From Petrosia ficiformis (lineage: Eukaryota > Porifera > Demospongiae > Haplosclerida > Petrosiidae), in NCBI GenBank assembly GCA_947044365.1, contig OX345651.1:3603926-3667925 (forward strand): a stretch of DNA of 64,000 bases, in the 5' to 3' direction. How positions within the stretch are numbered: position 1 is the first letter of the stretch; every line of letters starts with the position of its first letter. This document shows, piece by piece, positions 24,703 to 35,933 of the stretch. Position numbers and translations under genes: made by a program. The notes below the pieces were generated by a model, which was given only the letters and a program-made list of their open reading frames with translations, was not told the DNA's origin and made no database searches.

Positions 24703-26528
24703 CAGTTACCAGATTGGTCACCAGATCGGCTACCAGATCAGTTACAAGATCGGTCACCAGATCAGTTACCAGATCAGTCACCAGATCGGTTACCAGATTG
24801 GTTACCAGATCAGTTACCAGATTGGTTACCAGATCGGTCACCAGATCGGTCACCAGATCAGTTACCAAATCGCTTACCAGATCGCTTACCAGATCAGTTA
24901 CCAGATCAGTTACCAGATCGATGACTAAATCGGTCACCAGATCAGTGACTAAATCGGTAACCAGATTGGTCACCAGATCGGCTACCAGATCAGTTACCAG
25001 ATCGGTCACCAGATCAGTCACCAGATCGGTTACCAGATTGGTAACCAGATCGGTTACCAGATCAGTCACCAGATCGGTTACCAGATCAGTTACCAGATTG
25101 GTTACCAGATCGATTGCCAGATCAGTTACCAGATCGATCACCAGATCGGTTACCAGATCGGTTACCAGATCAGTTACCAGATCAGTTACCAGATCAGTCA
25201 CCACATTGGTTACCAGATCAGTTACCAGATCAGTCACCCAATTGGTCACCAGATCGGTTACCAGATCAGTTACCAGATCAGTTACCAGATCAGTTACCAG
25301 ATCGGTCACCAGATCAGTTACCAGATCAGTCACCAGATAGGTCACCAGATAGGTGACTAAATCGGTTACCATATCAGTCACCAGATTGGTTACCAGATCG
25401 GTCACCAGATTGGTTACCAGATCGGTCACCAGATCAGTGACTAAATCAGTGAACGAGCTAAAATTATTATTAATTCATTGGTCTCATAATTTTCAGTCAC
25501 CAGATCAGCTACCAGATCAGTCACCAGATCGGTTACCAGATCGATTACCAGATCAGTTACCAGATCGGTTACCAGATCAGTTACCAGATCGGTCACCAGA
25601 TCGGTTACCAGTTCCGTGACTAAATCGATTACCAGATCAGTCACCAGATCGGTTACCAGATCAGCTACCAGATCAGTCACCAGATCGGTTACCAGATCAG
25701 TCACCAGATCGGTTACCAGATTGGTCACCAGATCAGTTACCAGATCAGTCACCAGATTGGTTACCAGGTCAGTTACCAGATCAATTACCAGATCAGTTAC
25801 AAGATCAGTCACCCGATTGGTCACCAGATCGGTTACCAGATCAGTTACCAGATCAGTCTAAATCGGTTACCAGATCAGTTACCAGATCAGTTACCAGATC
25901 GGTCACCAGATCGGTTACCAGTTCAGTGACTAAATCGATTACCAGATCAGTCACCAGATCGGTTACCAGATCAGTTACCAGATCAGTTACCAGATCAGTT
26001 ACCAGATCAGTCACCAGATTGGTCACCAGATAGGTGACTAAATCGGTTACCAGATCAGTCACCAGATTGGTTACCAGATCGGTCACCAGATTGGTTACCA
26101 GATCGGTCACCAGATCAGTGACTAAATCAGTGAACGAGCTAAAATTATTATTAATTCATTGGTCTCATAATTTTCAGTCACCAGATCAGCTACCAGATCA
26201 GTCACCAGATCGGTTACCAGATCGGTCACCAGATCAGTTACCAGATCAGTCACCAGATTGGTTATCAGGTCAGTTACCAGATCGATTACCAGATCAGTTA
26301 CCAGATCGGTTACCAGATCAGTTACCAGATCGGTCACCAGATCGGTTACCAGTTCCGTGACTAAATCGATTACCAGATCAGTCACCAGATCGGTTACCAG
26401 ATCAGCTACCAGATTGGTCACCAGATAGGTGACTAAATCGGTTACCAGATCAGTCACCAGATTGGTTACCAGATCGGTCACCAGATTGGTTACCAGATCG
26501 GTCACCAGATCAGTGACTAAATCAGTGA
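24703..26528. repeat. 12-bp minisatellite array 1 (ACCAGATCRGTY)
   Basis: About 1.8 kb of accagatcggtt and accagatcagtc units, with occasional gtgactaaatc variants. Two interruptions (about 25441-25497 and 26121-26178) each carry the phrase cattggtctcataatttt. Every unit contains GATC and most contain GGTNACC, so the array is rich in short palindromes. Because 12 is a multiple of three, long frames are open on both strands (Val-Thr-Asp-Leu repeats on minus, Ser-Val-Thr-Arg on plus). No start context or domain supports translation. Confidence 0.95.
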
Positions 26529-26571
26529 ACGAGCTAAAATTATTATTAATTCATTGGTCTCATAATTTTCA

Positions 26572-26640
26572 TGCAATACAAACCAGAAAAAAACTAGCTT
26601 GAAATCAATTTTCAGAGAATGGATCATCACTGTTGATTGA
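26572..26640 (+). pseudogene. Orphan group IV exon 4 remnant beside array 1
   Basis: After cataattttca the sequence caatacaaaccagaaaaa and the following gaaatcaattttcagag match exon 4 of the group IV genes, ending near ttgattgattt. The acceptor is damaged (catg in place of cagg) and a base is missing, so it is not functional. It shows that the minisatellite grew next to a former group IV gene end. Confidence 0.7.
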
Positions 26641-26808
26641 TTTGTATAACACTAATTATAATTATAAATATTACTTCAAATGAAACAGTGCACATTATTT
26701 GTAATAAATTATAAATTAATATGTACATACCAACAAAATTTTATGCTACTTATGAGTTTACAAAATTAATACTATAATTTTATAATGATTTTTATCATTA
26801 CAACTTAA

Positions 26809-28233
26809 TTAGCGAAAAATAAGATGAACAGCAATATCAGGAGCTCCAGGGTAACTAGCTCTCATTGAAAAAATAATTAATTATGCATAACAGAAGCAAG
26901 AGTACTATTACATAATTTAGTAGAATGATCAATAACAATGTTGTTGACAAACATCTTGAGCTTATGAATTTTATAATTATAATCAAATTTGTTAATAATT
27001 TATGTGCGAATAATTTTCAGGTGTAGTTACAAACAATAAGCTTGAAATCAAGTTTTGAAATACTAGTCAGATGATAGAACAGCTGACTGTATAGTATTTA
27101 GAAAGTCAAATCTCAGATTTTTTTTCTGGACATGTCTTTCTCTCTTAAATTTCTAAATAATTATATTTAATGCATATCAATATAGCGTCTATGACTGTAC
27201 ATTACAGTAATTATCTCTTTATTACTTACTTTTCCTTGACATTAATTTTCACATCAAAATTCTGGTACATCTGCCTAAGAATTAAGAACATCGTATTAAT
27301 GGACACTAAATATATTTCACTTTCACTAACCAAACGTTTATACTGCAGTTCTTAAATGTTGTTTCGAATATGCGTTCTCTATGAACATTTAGGTGTAGGT
27401 ATACAACTTCCACAATTCCTGCCTGAGCAATTAACTTTGCACACACATAGCATGGAGAGCATGTGACGTAAAGTGTACTCCCCTTTAGACTGATCACTCC
27501 CCTATATCTTGTGATGGCATTGTACTCTGCATGACAAACTGAAAAAATATATCAGAAACTGTCATGTGTTGATATATACAAAGACATACCATATGGATCA
27601 CCACCTTCATTCTTTTCAAATGTTTCTTCCATTGCATCACAATTATCTTCTGGAGACAGTCCACTACCTCCAATTGCAAGAATCTGTCTTGATGGAGCTA
27701 CAATACACGCACCTTGCTAGAATAGGTTTAGTGATAACAGTTATAACTGATACAAAATGCTACAGTAAATAATTATGCTTTGAAAATAAATATATCTGTG
27801 TAGACGATATTGATGTGTAGCTGAAGATTTAAAGAATTTGTTTTTAAAATGAGGCAGCAGTTAATTAAATTCAAAACATAATTATTTTACTGCATCAGTC
27901 GTAATAGAGTAGTGATGAAATAACAGAAGATTAGCCTATGATTGTTTAAATATATTATATATATATATATATATGTATATATATGTAGCTAATAACTACA
28001 GTTAATTATTTGATACTATTATAATTATTATAACAGCAAAGACATTATTCTACCTTGCTATCGGGTTGTTTATCGTTCAAATTAATAAATTTTTTTTCAA
28101 GCAAAGCCAATCCCATGAAGAGCTCATCCCATGATATAATCAAGTCCTTCTTCACATATTCAAATTCAACACTAGATGTTATTTTTTGTTCAAATGTTTC
28201 TTTGAAACGTTGTTCTTGTGTTTTGAATTGCAT
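26809..28233 (-). CDS. dCMP deaminase-like protein, group V (complete)
   Basis: Five exons, 28054-28233, 27590-27716, 27331-27538, 27230-27274 and 26809-26860, join in phases 0, 1, 2, 2 to 203 residues. The start is ATG at 28233 (MQFKTQEQRFKETFEQK), and exon 1 continues DLIISWDELFMGLALLEKKF. Exon 2 is QGACIVAPSRQILAIGG, where GYNGMP of canonical enzymes is replaced by GGSGLSPEDN. Exon 3 has VCHAEYNAITRY and CSPCYVC, so the catalytic Glu and all zinc ligands remain. Exon 5 ends ASYPGAPDIAVHLIFR. Group V adds one more exon than groups I-IV. The last acceptor (GAG) is weak because the region that gives a good CAG in sister copies is deleted. Activity is possible, but the altered loop suggests changed substrate or allosteric control. 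Confidence 0.8.
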
Positions 28234-29716
28234 TTTCAATATAATAGTAGTAAATTATTATCAATTTTTAAGGAAATGTTAGTGATAATAATTTAATTTT
28301 CTTTATCTAGATAATTACAGTTGAAAGCCTATGATTAATTATGCTTGTATTAAATATATATAGTTGTCTATATTTTTCTTAATCTTTAATTTTCTATATT
28401 TTCGATTCGTAAGAATAATAATTAAATTTAGTCTATTACAGTTGAATGCCTATGATTAATTATGCTTGTACTAGCCCGCTTTTCTTAGTCTTTAATTTTC
28501 TATACTTTCGATTCGTAAGAATAATAATTAAATTTGGTCTATTACAGTGGAAAGCCTACGATTACTTATGCTTGTACTGAATATACTAGTCTATTTTTCT
28601 TAATCTTTTAACTTCTTTCAATACCAATGACTACCTATAATTATAACGTTAACGGTTCTTTTTATAAAACCTTTTTTCTTTTCCTAATCCAATGAATTGA
28701 TTTAAGTACTATCATTTTCGATTGCATTTCATTGGAAATATTTTCAAATTAACGAACTAATTTCTTTCTCTTTCAAGTAGCTAGCTGTATTTCTTGAGAC
28801 TATTTTCAAATCATCATTCTTGAAAATATTTTCCGATTAGCTAGCTATCACTTTTTCTACTCTTTTGTTACAATTGAATACACCATTTTCGATATCATTT
28901 GTTTTCTAATTATAATTCGACTGGTTGCATTTTAAAAAAAAATCATCATCATTGCTACCATGCATGCATCCTTCGGCAAAAGAATGTTTTCAAAGTCAAC
29001 AGTATTTTGTTCGGTTTCTGTATGTTATACAGAAGTAAAAAAGAATAACACTAATATTGTACATAAATTATTTAATAATTATAAATATTTTATATTATTA
29101 CAATTAATAATTAATTGTTTGCATCCTCACCCTGCACACACCTCCCTGGCGAGGATGGGTGCGTGCATGCATGCGTGCATGCATGCTCCGCTGCACGTGC
29201 AGGAACTTGAGCTCCCTATCATAAGCCAGAGAAGACTGTGCATGTCATCGATCTCAAGACTCAAGACGAAGAAGATTCTGCATGTACCAGGGAGGGACCC
29301 AGGACCAAGATGTGAAGGATGTGGATAGATGGATGAAGATTAAACAACAGGTGATTCTTGTTCTTCTATGTGCATTGTTGCCATCCGTGCCCATGTAATT
29401 CATGCATATCATATTAATAATTCCGTTTGTCTATCATGTTAATTTGCATATTGTTTCTTCTCTCTCCCAGAAAACTCTACTTGCTACCTCCCTGTCCATC
29501 TATCCACTCTCTCTCTACCTCATCGCATCTATACTTCAATAAGAGGTAAGTTATGTCTCCATACTCTTTTCTATATTCTATACTTTCTTCTTAAATATTA
29601 TTTTATTGTGAACAGTTTATTTACTATTTTTCCTCCCTGCACAGGTCTGTTTCTGATGATTTCGAGGTTTCTTCTGGTGTTCTCTTCTTGGAATTCGGTT
29701 GCTCATTTGTTCTAAT

Positions 29717-29805
29717 CACTCCTATCAGCCAGGGTCGGCCATGCCACCCTCCTTTTCTTTTTTTTTGGGGGGGTGGCATGGTCGATCCTGGTTGGTAGGA
29801 GTGTG
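29717..29805. other. Long GC-rich hairpin, copy 1
   Basis: The left arm cactcctatcagccaggg..gccatgccacc pairs with ggtggcatggtcgatcctgg..taggagtg around a T-rich/G-rich loop. The arms are about 30 nt with few mismatches. The hairpin is kept in copy 2 at 32219-32310 although the loop length changed, so the stem is the conserved part. Confidence 0.7.
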
Positions 29806-30309
29806 CGGGACAAATGAGTATACCGATGCCCAGGTTGGGGACGCCGGAGGTCTCTTCGAGTCACTAGATCCAGCCCCGTGTGGGGCAGTTCCAGTACATC
29901 CGGTCTAGCTCGTCCAGTGTTCCAGTTACAGTCTAACTACCTCATCCAGTTCCAGTCTAACTACCTCATCCAGTTCCAGTCTACTTCGACCAGTGCTCCA
30001 GTTCCAGTCTACTTCATCCCAGGACAATCCCCATTGGGATTTCTCTTCTGCAAGGACTCATCTTCATTGGGATTTCCCTTCTTCAAGGACTCATCTTCAT
30101 TCATTGCTTATTCATCTCAATGGCAGTCAGTTCTTTGAAATATATTGTTTGTCTTTTTTTGGGGGGGTTTTCTAGTGTATGTGTATTTCAATTGTATTTT
30201 TTGTTCAAATGTTTCTTTGAAACGTTGTTCTTGTGTTTTGAATTGCATTTTCAATATAATAGTAGTAAATTATTATCAATTTTTAAGGAAATGTTAGTGA
30301 TAATAATAA

Positions 30310-30960
30310 TTACAGTTGAAAGCCTATGATTAATTATGCTTGTATTAAATAGTCTATTTTTCTTAATCTTTAATTTTCTACATTTTCGATTCGTAAGAAT
30401 AATAATTAAATTTAGCCTTAAAGCCTATGATTAATTATGCTTGTATTAAATAGTCTATTTTTCTTAATCTTTAATTTTCTACATTTTCGATTCGTAAGAA
30501 TAATAATTAAATTTAGCCTTAAAGCCTATGATTAATTATGCTTGTATTAAATAGTCTATTTTTCTTAATCTTTAATTTTCTACATTTTCGATTCGTAAGA
30601 ATAATAATTAAATTTAGCCCTAAAGCCTATGATTAATTATGCTTGTATTAAATAGTCTATTTTTCTTAATCTTTAATTTTCTACATTTTCGATTCGTAAG
30701 AATAATAATTAAATTTAGCCTTAAAGCCTATGATTAATTATGCTTGTATTAAATAGTCTATTTTTCTTAATCTTTAATTTTCTATATTTTCGATTCATAA
30801 TTAAATTTAGCCTTAAAGCCTATGATTAATTATGCTTGTATTAAATAGTCTATTTTTCTTAGTCTTAAATTTTCTATATTTTCGATTCGTAAGAATAATA
30901 ATTAAATTTAGTCTATTACAGTTGAATGCCTATGATTAATTATGCTTGTACTAGCCCGCT
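30310..30960. repeat. 101-bp tandem repeat
   Basis: Units opening gcctatgattaattatgc start at about 30322, 30423, 30524, 30625, 30726 and 30818, a period of 101 bp with one unit of 92. Diverged single units also occur at 28327-28610 and 32784, at the start of each larger unit. AT-rich and non-coding. Confidence 0.9.
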
Positions 30961-32218
30961 TTTCTTAGTCTTTAATTTTCTATACTTTCGATTCGTAAGA
31001 ATAATAATTAAATTTGGTCTATTACAGTGGAAAGCCTACGATTACTTATGCTTGTACTGAATATACTAGTCTATTTTTCTTAATCTTTTAACTTCTTTCA
31101 ATACCAATGACTACCTATAATTATAACGTTAACGGTTCTTTTTATAAAACCTTTTTTCTTTTCCTAATCCAATGAATTGATTTAAGTACTATCATTTTCG
31201 ATTGCATTTCATTGGAAATATTTTCAAATTAACGAACTAATTTCTTTCTCTTTCAAGTAGCTAGCTGTATTTCTTGAGACTATTTTCAAATCATCATTCT
31301 TGAAAATATTTTCCGATTAGCTAGCTATCACTTTTTCTACTCTTTTGTTACAATTGAATACACCATTTTCGATATCATTTGTTTTCTAATTATAATTCGA
31401 CTGGTTGCATTTTAAAAAAAATCATCATTGCTACCATGCATGCATCCTTCGGCAAAAGAATGTTTTCAAAGTCAACAGTATTTTGTTCGGTTTCTGTATG
31501 TTATACAGAAGTAAAAAAGAATAGCACTAATATTGTACATAAATTATTTAATAATTATTATTATTCATATTATTACAATTAATAATTAATTGTTTGCATC
31601 CTCACCCTGCACACACCTCCCTGGCGAGGATGGGTGCGTGCATGCATGCATGCGTGCATGCGTGCATGCATGCTCCTGCAGACTTGCTGCACGTGCAGGA
31701 ACTTGAGCTCCCTATCATAAGCCAGAGAAGACTGTGCATGTCATCGATCTCAAGACTCAAGACTCAAGACGAAGAAGATTCTGCATGTACCAGGGAGGGA
31801 CCCAGGACCAAGATGTGAAGGATGTGGATAGATGGATGAAGATTAAACAACAGGTGATTCTTGTTCTTCTATGTGCATTGTTGCCATCCGTGCCCATGTA
31901 ATTCATGCATATCATATTAATAATTCCGTTTGTCTATCATGTTAATTTGCATATTGTTTCTTCTCTCTCCCAGAAAACTCTACTTGCTACCTCCCTGTCC
32001 ATCTATCCACTCTCTCTCTACCTCATCGCATCTATACTTCAATAAGAGGTAAGTTATGTCTCCATACTCTTTTCTATATTCTATACTTTCTTCTTAAATA
32101 TTATTTTATTGTGAACAGTTTATTTACTATTTTTCCTCCCTGCACAGGTCTGTTTCTGATGATTTCGAGGTTTCTTCTGGTGTTCTCTTCTTGGAATTCG
32201 GTTGCTCATTTGTTCTAA

Positions 32219-32310
32219 TCACTCCTATCAGCCAGGGTCGGCCATGCCACCCTCCTTTTCTTTTTTTTGGGGGGGGGGGGTGGCATAGTCGATCCTGGTT
32301 GGTAGGAGTG
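32219..32310. other. Long GC-rich hairpin, copy 2
   Basis: This is the second copy of the hairpin at 29717. The G-run in the loop is longer here, while the paired arms are almost unchanged (one G/A difference in the right arm). Confidence 0.7.
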
Positions 32311-32840
32311 TGCGGGACAAATGAGTATACCGATGCCCAGGTTGGGGACGCCGGAGGTCTCTTCGAGTCACTAGATCCAGCCCCGTGTGGGGCAGTTCCA
32401 GTACATCCGGTCTAGCTCGTCCAGTGTTCCAGTTACAGTCTAACTACCTCATCCAGTTCCAGTCTAACTACCTCATCCAGTTCCAGTCTACTTCGACCAG
32501 TGCTCCAGTTCCAGTCTACTTCATCCCAGGACAATCCCCATTGGGATTTCTCTTCTGCAAGGACTCATCTTCATTGGGATTTCCCTTCTTCAAGGACTCA
32601 TCTTCATTCATTGCTTATTCATCTCAATGGCAGTCAGTTCTTTGAAATATATTGTTTGTCTTTTTTGGGGGGGTTTTTCTAGTGTATGTGTATTTCAATT
32701 GTATTTTTTGTTCAATTGTATTTTTTGTTCATTGAAATGTTAGTGATAATAATTTAATTTTCTTTATCTAGATAATTACAGTTGAAAGCCTATGATTAAT
32801 TATGCTTGTATTAAATATCTTAGTCTTTAATTTTCTATAG

Positions 32841-33430
32841 AGCTTATTTGCTTCCTATGTTCCTATAGATGTTTCATTATTAATATAATTATTATTTAAA
32901 AGCAAATGAAGCTCATGTAACCAATCAAGTTAGAACTGTTAATATGTTAACTTTCTTAATTAATGATACTGCTAAGTTTAACTGTTAAGGTGGTACTAGG
33001 GAGTGGGCGGATGCGACTCCAATCAGTTTCAAAATAGAATATTATATAATATGACTCTAACCTGGTGTAATAGCAACCTTCAAATCTTCCGATCAGCTTT
33101 ATATTGTCCTGTAATTGAAGAAATATTGTTAAAATTGCCATTTTTCCAATTAACATAAGTACAAAACCACAAAAGCCACGCCCACCACCATACATGGCGT
33201 GCACCAAGTACAATGTATTTTCAGAAAAGTTACGAAGCCGTTTTCTGCAAATTCATTTTTCTTTTAAAGTTACAAGAGGCTGAAGAAAGCTGAATTCTGT
33301 AGCTTTTCACTGAAACCATAAATATAAAATTTACCTTTCTAGACACTATCAAACTCCGATCTTTCTCAGAGAGCAACTACAGTTACCCGCCATAGTTTCC
33401 CACCCACCACCCACTGTAAAATTTTTCACA
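32841..33430. other. Spacer 3' of the group VI gene; no exon found
   Basis: An expected last exon of the group VI gene at 33.4 kb should lie here on the minus strand but I cannot find a match to the last exon of the sister gene at 58.5 kb. A pair of inverted GC-rich words (ggtggtactagggagtggg at 32990 and cacgcccaccaccata near 33177) may mark an inserted element. Confidence 0.4.
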
Positions 33431-33433
33431 TAC

Positions 33434-35376
33434 CTAAGAGAAACTCTTCCCAGGCGTAGTATATCACATGCATCTCTAAATGTTTTCAGTTCTTTACTAT
33501 CTGTTGGACTGCTACTCAACTGCTTCAGATCCTTAATACGTTTAGAAGATAGCATTTCATCATACCAAACTTCCTTAATCCCAGACTGAACTATCAAGTG
33601 AGCACAGTCAACATCAGGATGTAATGTTAAATACATCGTACAGCCATCAAGATTTGGAATAGTTCGATTAACAATAGCATTGAGTGCAGCATGACAAACT
33701 ATTTATAATTATAACAATATGAATGGAATTTCATCATTATATAATAATTTATAGTACCGTAAGGGTATTTGTTCAATTTCTGGTCCTGAAAAACTGAAAA
33801 AGATATATCAGTGAATGAAACATGAAATAAAATTAATTTTACAGAGCAACTATGCAACCACCGACAGCACCTACTATCACTATAATAATTATATAGCTGA
33901 AATTATCTGTTGCATTGCTGACATTGCTCATAGCCTTATATGGAATTGGCTTGTTATTTCAACTACAACTCCAGTGAGTGCATGGCCAATACAAATCAAA
34001 GATGTGTACTTTCTATACTATTACATAATCCACATAAATTATATAAATATATTTGTATTGCACACTGGAATATTCATACTACCGTATAGCAGGTTTTGTG
34101 GTTTGTTTTTATATAACAGGAATTTAATTTCACGCACATAGAGTTACGCGAATTTAAAATCCAGCAAAAATTATAAACTTAATTAATTAGAACGTCAAAA
34201 ATTTCCTGCTATACGGTATAAGAGACTACAAATAACTGTACTTGTGAGGGTTATGTACTATAGATAATAATAGAAATTGATTTGTGCCAATATTTTGATA
34301 TTATGTTGCAATTGGGAAGTAGAAATTATAATAATAATAATAATATATTTATAATTATTACATAATTATAATTATAATATATATATATAATAATTATTAT
34401 AACTAGCAAAATAACAGCCTTTGGCTGTCATTTCACTAGGTCCTTGTAAAGTCATAATGTGTTATAGTCATAAATTAAATCAATGATTAAAAATTATTAG
34501 ATGAAAGAGTAATGAATAACAAAAATGAAGAATAAACAATGCACAGACGCTCATCTTATCTTTCTTCATCACTCTGTCTACCATGCCTTCGTCGGTTTAA
34601 GCTAGGCAAGCACAGTATGTTTTAGTGTAGTATGGTCTTTAAAAGAATTATTATTTAGAATCATAATATAATTATACTACAAATCAACGTATTATAATTT
34701 TTGTTTAATAAATGAATAAACTAAATGTTACGTCTCGCTCTCTCTCCAATTCTGTCCAATCTTTTTTTCTTTGCCTTGACTCTTTCATCTTATCACTCTA
34801 TGTAGCATGTCTTCCTGTTTGTGTAAAAATTGTTCAAAAAATTGTCAAGCCATTGCGGATACAGACACTACATACTGTTGTCATGGAATTTCCTGAAACT
34901 CGATCTTCTATTTTAGTTCACACAATATCTGAAATGTCTCATACTTTCATTGACCAAATACGCCAGAATTTCATCATCTTTTTATACTTCCATTGGCCAA
35001 CTTAATGCAGCTCTGTCAGAATCATCTCTATTCCTTTGTTCTTTTCTAGTAAGATATTTCTCTATATTAGCTTTTCCATCTATGTATCTCTCTCTATCCA
35101 AAATTATGGGCGCGGTTTAACGTGGTTGCCATGGTTCTTACGTGTAGGCGTGGCTAAAAAGGCTTCAGATCAGATCACACTAGACTAGACACACCATAAC
35201 TACGTATACGTAGTCTATATAGGACACACACGGGTAATTAGCTTCCAGCATCACTTACGTTTGGTCCATGGAAATTGCTTTTTATCATCATTGTCACAGA
35301 AAGGAGTATATGGCATCGCATTATACCCAATTCCAACAACCTTTTTTTCAGCATGAATAATACATGCTCCAACCTG

Positions 35377-35410
<34 letters not shown>

Positions 35411-35849
35411 GCAATGCTGTATGTTAATTGTATATAATCATATATATATATACAATTAACATACAGCATTGCCTGCATTATATATATAAAAATATATAGG
35501 TAGTTACAACTTACTGGTGTCCATGGGTCTTTACTGCGAAGAGCAGCTAAATTAGCAATACTCATAAAATAATCTGTTTCGTGATCACACATTAACATTT
35601 TCACATCTTCTCTTAATGACTCCAATGAAGTCAATATGAATATATCATCTGCCTGATGCGGAGATAAACGGTGCAATGAATCATCTGGCTGCCGCAGAGA
35701 TAAAACGTCCAAAACGGCCAACTTTTCAACTATCTTCTTGTAGCATGCTACCTTCAATTCCATTACATTTTTATCTATAAGTACATTACTCAAAGTACAA
35801 TACATGTAATATAATGTAAAATCAACCTACATCGGCCTCTTGATGCCAT
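33434..35849 (-). CDS. dCMP deaminase-like pseudo-enzyme, group VI (last exon not found)
   Basis: Five exons join in frame: 35831-35849 (MASRGR), 35515-35774, 35259-35373, 33758-33793 and 33434-33698, reading 231 residues before a donor at 33433. The 54-bp first intron and the 19-bp first exon match the sister gene at 58.5 kb exactly. Exon 2 has DYFMSIANLAALRSKD, then VGACIIHAEKKVVGIGYN, with the loop AMPYTPFCDNDD. The zinc exon reads VCHAALNAIVNR and LHPDVDCAHLIV: the catalytic Glu is Ala and the first zinc Cys of PCxxC is Asp. Such a protein should not deaminate and may bind zinc poorly. No last exon was identified, so it may be truncated at the 3' end. The ATG is 84 bp from the stop of the canonical gene upstream on the same strand. 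Confidence 0.75.
34080..34218. mobile_element. 139-bp TIR mini-element
   Basis: The left end taccgtatagcagg and right end cctgctatacggta are perfect inverted repeats. The interior is AT-rich and non-coding. It lies in the 1.5-kb third intron of the group VI gene. Confidence 0.85.
34219..35250. other. Group VI intron sequence; no gene supported
   Basis: AT-rich intron sequence. 34580-34690 is a diverged inverse of 36710-36830 (shared words gcctagcttaaaccg and tactacact), so another dispersed repeat. A plus-strand open frame at 34712-35005 has no domain and no splice or homology support. Confidence 0.45.
35376..35470. repeat. TA microsatellite in group VI intron
   Basis: Two TA runs flank a short inverted pair (gcaatgctgtatgttaatt and its inverse), forming a potential hairpin in the intron between the second and third exons. 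Confidence 0.8.
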
Positions 35850-35933
35850 CTTTACTAATGTCGTTACGAGACAGATGCGCTGACTCACGCCCACACACAA
35901 CAAAAGATTATTATAAATAATTATTAATTAAAA
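35850..35933 (-). promoter_or_regulatory. 84-bp gap between canonical DCTD stop and group VI ATG
   Basis: The canonical gene ends at 35934 and the group VI gene starts at 35849, both on the minus strand. The gap contains acgcccacacac-like sequence. The same 84-bp gap recurs at 62036-62119 and a 74-bp gap at 60040-60113. Any promoter or poly(A) signal must fit here; alternatively the pair is transcribed as one message. Confidence 0.5.

Larger units (their letters stand above)
28186..32840. repeat. 2.5-kb tandem amplification starting in a deaminase first exon
   Basis: Unit A (28186-30185) and unit B (30186-32705) are near-identical, and a truncated third unit ends at about 32840. Each begins with the 5' part of the group V first exon (ttgttcaaatgtttctttg at 28186 and 30190). 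Inside are matching GT-AG pairs: caacaggtgattc to ctctctcccag, and aagaggtaagtt to cctgcacag. This suggests the unit is or was transcribed and spliced. Reading frames differ between copies and have no domain, so a non-coding transcript or retroelement remnant is as likely as a gene. No counterpart exists in the second block. Confidence 0.75.

Noticed and set aside
24703..26528. CRISPR-like array
   Set aside because: The units are contiguous 12-mers without unique spacers, in a spliced eukaryotic locus.
34712..35005. 97-codon plus-strand frame
   Set aside because: It lies in an intron of the group VI gene, with no domain and no splice or repeat-free support.
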